Of a stretch of 34,539 nt of DNA, positions 32,301 to 34,539 are shown piece after piece (the stretch's first letter is position 1; every line of letters begins with the position of its first letter). Made by a program: the position numbers and the translations under genes. The notes under the pieces are model-generated. The model worked only from the letters and a program-made list of their open reading frames with translations, did no database searches and was not told where the DNA came from. This DNA is from Chromera velia (lineage: Eukaryota; Sar; Chromeraceae), in NCBI GenBank assembly GCA_018398765.1, contig JAHBMJ010000310.1, positions 96,320 to 130,858 of the forward strand. The letters run 5' to 3'.

Positions 32301-32556
32301 TCCCGATTAACCGTCACACGTCTCCGATATATGGCGTCCTTTATCGTCCTCTCCATTCCTCTCAAATGTGCTGCCACCAATTGTCACCACCTGTCACCAT
32401 GCTGTCACTAATACGACTCACTATTGCTGTGACTGGAACCATTTAGTTGTGTGTGTACTCTCTGTGGAGGTGTGTGTGCTCCTGATCGACTGATTGAGTC
32501 ACCAACATAAATAACTTGACCCAGCAGACCTACCTGTTGAGTGGTCAGACTGAAGC
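32301..32556 (+). promoter_or_regulatory. Promoter-like region of the RING/TRAF gene with phased TGTCACYA motifs
   Basis: Between the tandem array and the start codon there are three direct TGTCACYA motifs at 32382-32389, 32392-32399 and 32403-32410, spaced 10 and 11 bp, close to one helical turn. A related TGCCACCA lies just upstream near 32372. Such phasing fits cooperative binding of a regulator on one face of the DNA. The third copy overlaps a 16-base match to the bacteriophage T7 promoter core (32409-32424). The transcription start is not identifiable. Confidence 0.45.
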
Positions 32557-33671
32557 ATGAACAGCGAGATCAGGCGACTTGGTCTGGATGCTTCCTACGC
32601 GGCAGCAGGCAATGAGGACCTCGTCCAGAATGCCCTCTGCCCTATCTGTCATGATTACATCGAAGATGCCAGAGAAACGGACTGTGCTGCACGACACGTG
32701 TTCTGCGGCCCCTGCATAAAAGATGTGTCAGACAGAAACCAACCCTGTCCTTGTTGCAGGGGGCAGTTTTCCAAGACCGAGAGACCTCAAGGGCTCATGA
32801 GATCGTTCATCGAACAGGTGAAATGGAAGTGCTTGAATTTTGAAAACGGTTGTGCATTCACTGGCACGAAAAAGCAGTTGGAGAAGCACTTGGATGACGA
32901 TTGTGCAGTTCAGGAGTTCAAATGTCCCTTTAGTGGCTGCCAGGAAAAAATGCGGCGAGGAGCTCTTGACGCTCACAAGAACACCTGTCCGTATCGGCTC
33001 CTCCCTTGTTTTTTCTGCCAGGCGCAAGTGCGTTTTAACTGTATGACGGCCCACAGGGACCGTTGCCCCAAGTTCCCCATCCCTTGCCCGAAGATGTGCG
33101 GCCAGAATGTTCCCAGATGGCAGGTCTCTCAACACTTCGAGAGGGAGTGTGCGGAGCAAGTACTGGACTGTCGTGTTTCTGGATGTGGTGAGAGGGTAAA
33201 GAGGAAGTTGATGGATCAGCACGAGGACGACAACATGAAGAGGCACCTAAAGCTTGTGTACACTGAACTTGCCAAGCAGGAGCAGCAGAGGAAGTCACTA
33301 CAGACTGAAATCGCCCAACTGAAGAGTCACTGGCACTTCGCTCAATTGCATTCTCCCTCTCTTACTGATGGTCCGTCGAGCACATTGACTTTTTGGTTTC
33401 AATGTTATTGGTACTTTTTGTGGCTCTCTTTTGTCCCTTGCTGTTGTCTCCAGTGTTGTATTGAACCTTCTTCCTTCCAGAATGACGTCTCTGCGCAGAT
33501 CCGGTCTAGTCACTCTTAGCCCAGACGCACTTTAGGTTTCATTCCCGTTCCTCTCCTTCTGTTGCAGACTGTTTGGAGCTGACGGTGCGCCTTCCTGACT
33601 TTGAGACAAAGTCGGCTGGCATGGTGAGGGGTGAAGGCCAGTTTTTGCACAGCGTTAGGTTCCTCTTCCAG
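32557..33671 (+). CDS. RING-type, TRAF-type zinc-finger protein with probable MATH domain start, 3'-partial
   Basis: This is likely an E3 ubiquitin ligase or signalling adaptor. Exon 1 (32557-33370) encodes a RING finger with C28, C31, C43, H47, C50, C53, C64 and C67 (LCPICHDYI ... HVFCGPCIKD ... CPCC). About five TRAF-type CCHC fingers follow, around C92-C99-H111-C116, C123-C128-H140-C144, C151-C154-H166-C170, C177-C181-H193-C198 and C205-C210-H222. A short helical, coiled-coil-like stretch (KLVYTELAKQEQQRKSLQTE) comes next. Exon 2 (33568-33671) joins in phase and reads CLELTVRLPDFETKSAG, resembling the first strands of a MATH/TRAF-C domain, and ends with a GT donor at 33672. Later exons lie beyond the window or in repeat-rich sequence I could not resolve. 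The RING and fingers are unmistakable; the MATH call is tentative. Confidence 0.88.
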
Positions 33672-34443
33672 GTCAGTGGATAGTTGTCGTTTGAATTCAG
33701 GCTCTCCTGCCCTCCTTTTTTTGTCACCCTGTCTCGTTTGTGTTCCGATTCCTGAAGACTGTAGGCTGGATTTCCCGCTCTCCGAGATTTTGCTTCGGAT
33801 GCATTCCCTGTGACAGGCGGCCCTCTCCTTCACGTCCAGGAAGAGGATTTTTTTTTCTGCTTTTTTTTTTCGTTTCTCCCCTGGACGTTATATTGTGCCT
33901 TTATTTGACTTTTTCTCTTGCCTGTAACTTCTCCCTCCATTTTTGTCGGTGCTTGTCTACGTCCGACTCTCTATTTGTTTGTCTGTTTGTGTTTGTCTGT
34001 CTGTGTGCTTGCTTGTCTGTGCATGAAGAAAAGAAGGGAGAAGAAGAAACATACAGTCTGTCTGTTCTTTCTTTCTTTTTGTCTGTTATGTAGAAAAGAA
34101 GAGAGGACAAGAAACATAGTCAGTCTGTCTGTCTGTCTGTCTATCTGTCTGTCTGTTGTGTTCATGAAGAAAAGAAGGGAGAAGAAGAAACATATAGTCT
34201 GTCTGTCTGTCTGGAAAAAGTGAAGTGAAGAAAGGACGATATAGTCTGTCTGTCTGTCTTTCTGTCTGTCTGTCTGTCTGTCTGTCAGTAGCGGAAGAGA
34301 AAAGGGAAAGAAAAGTCGATATAGTCTCCGTGTAGAGGCAAGGGGCTGTTAACTCTCTCCTTTCAGGCACCCTGCCCACCTTGTCTGGTCCGTCGTTTTG
34401 TTCTCTTGTCTTTCTTTTCCTTCTCTCTCTGTCTCTCTCTCTG

Positions 34444-34475
<32 letters not shown>

Positions 34476-34498
34476 CCCCTCCCTCTCTCTCTCTCTCT

Positions 34499-34537
<39 letters not shown>

Positions 34538-34539
34538 CC
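33672..34539 (+). other. Intron sequence of the RING/TRAF gene, ending in a long CT tract
   Basis: After the donor at 33672 I see no exon that can be supported. The segment holds T-rich sequence, the purine-block/GTCT cluster, and a nearly pure CT microsatellite from about 34420 to the window end. Confidence 0.5.
34005..34330 (+). repeat. Purine-block/GTCT dispersed element, cluster of five copies
   Basis: GTCT runs alternate with purine blocks starting near 34022, 34090, 34164, 34214 and 34293. Three end in GAAACATA(T/C)AGTCTG and two in GACGATATAGTCTG or GTCGATATAGTCTC. They match the copies at 19676 and 28737-28938. The cluster lies in the intron after exon 2 of the RING/TRAF gene, again on the sense strand. 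Confidence 0.8.

Noticed and set aside
32409-32424. Cloning-vector contamination as the firm explanation of the T7-like site
   Set aside because: The flanking bases do not look like common vector polylinkers and continue smoothly into the gene, so contamination is possible but not demonstrated.

Overview
This window is nuclear DNA from an intron-rich unicellular eukaryote, not a prokaryote. Every protein gene except one long first exon is split into many short exons joined by GT..AG introns. Most acceptors end in TGCAG, and the introns carry CT, GT, GTCT, GGAA and GAAT microsatellites. The mix (a plant-type zincless Fpg glycosylase, a TRF4-type poly(A) polymerase, a RING-TRAF protein, very long repeat-filled introns) suggests an alga-like protist. 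A chromerid/alveolate such as Chromera is my best guess, but the sequence alone does not prove it.

Layout. (1) <103-7233, + strand: a non-canonical poly(A) polymerase of the TRF4/PAPD5 class in at least 13 exons, with its 5' end outside the window and an RGG-rich tail. (2) 7234-9179: intergenic, with an AT-rich island, a six-copy 33-bp tandem repeat and short dispersed repeats. (3) 9180-10948, +: a small three-exon YCII-domain protein. (4) 10949-15403: mostly non-coding, with AT-rich, CTAG-rich islands on both sides of a decayed non-LTR retrotransposon 3' end (about 11410-12545). (5) 15404-17915, - strand: a four-exon formamidopyrimidine-DNA glycosylase with a long lysine-rich tail. (6) 17916-18734: a short gap between divergent genes. 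(7) about 18735-30515, +: one very large gene of more than 20 exons. I cannot name it with confidence, although one patch resembles VPS13-type lipid-transfer proteins. (8) 30516-31225: another AT-rich, CTAG-rich island. (9) 31226-32300: a tandem array of about 16 units of 60-78 bp with higher-order structure. (10) 32301-32556: a promoter-like stretch with helically phased TGTCACYA motifs and a 16-base match to the T7 promoter core. (11) 32557->33671, +: a RING/TRAF-type zinc-finger protein entering a probable MATH domain, continuing past the window.

The genes do not form a pathway or operon. They are independent housekeeping-type genes (RNA tailing/surveillance, base-excision repair, ubiquitin signalling, small-molecule metabolism). 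Exon models were built by hand from conserved protein motifs, splice sites and reading-phase continuity. They are strong for genes 1, 2 and the glycosylase, and partly uncertain for the large gene. The likeliest undescribed material is the 31-32 kb array with its adjoining promoter-like motifs, the dispersed purine-block/GTCT element in introns, and the large unnamed gene.
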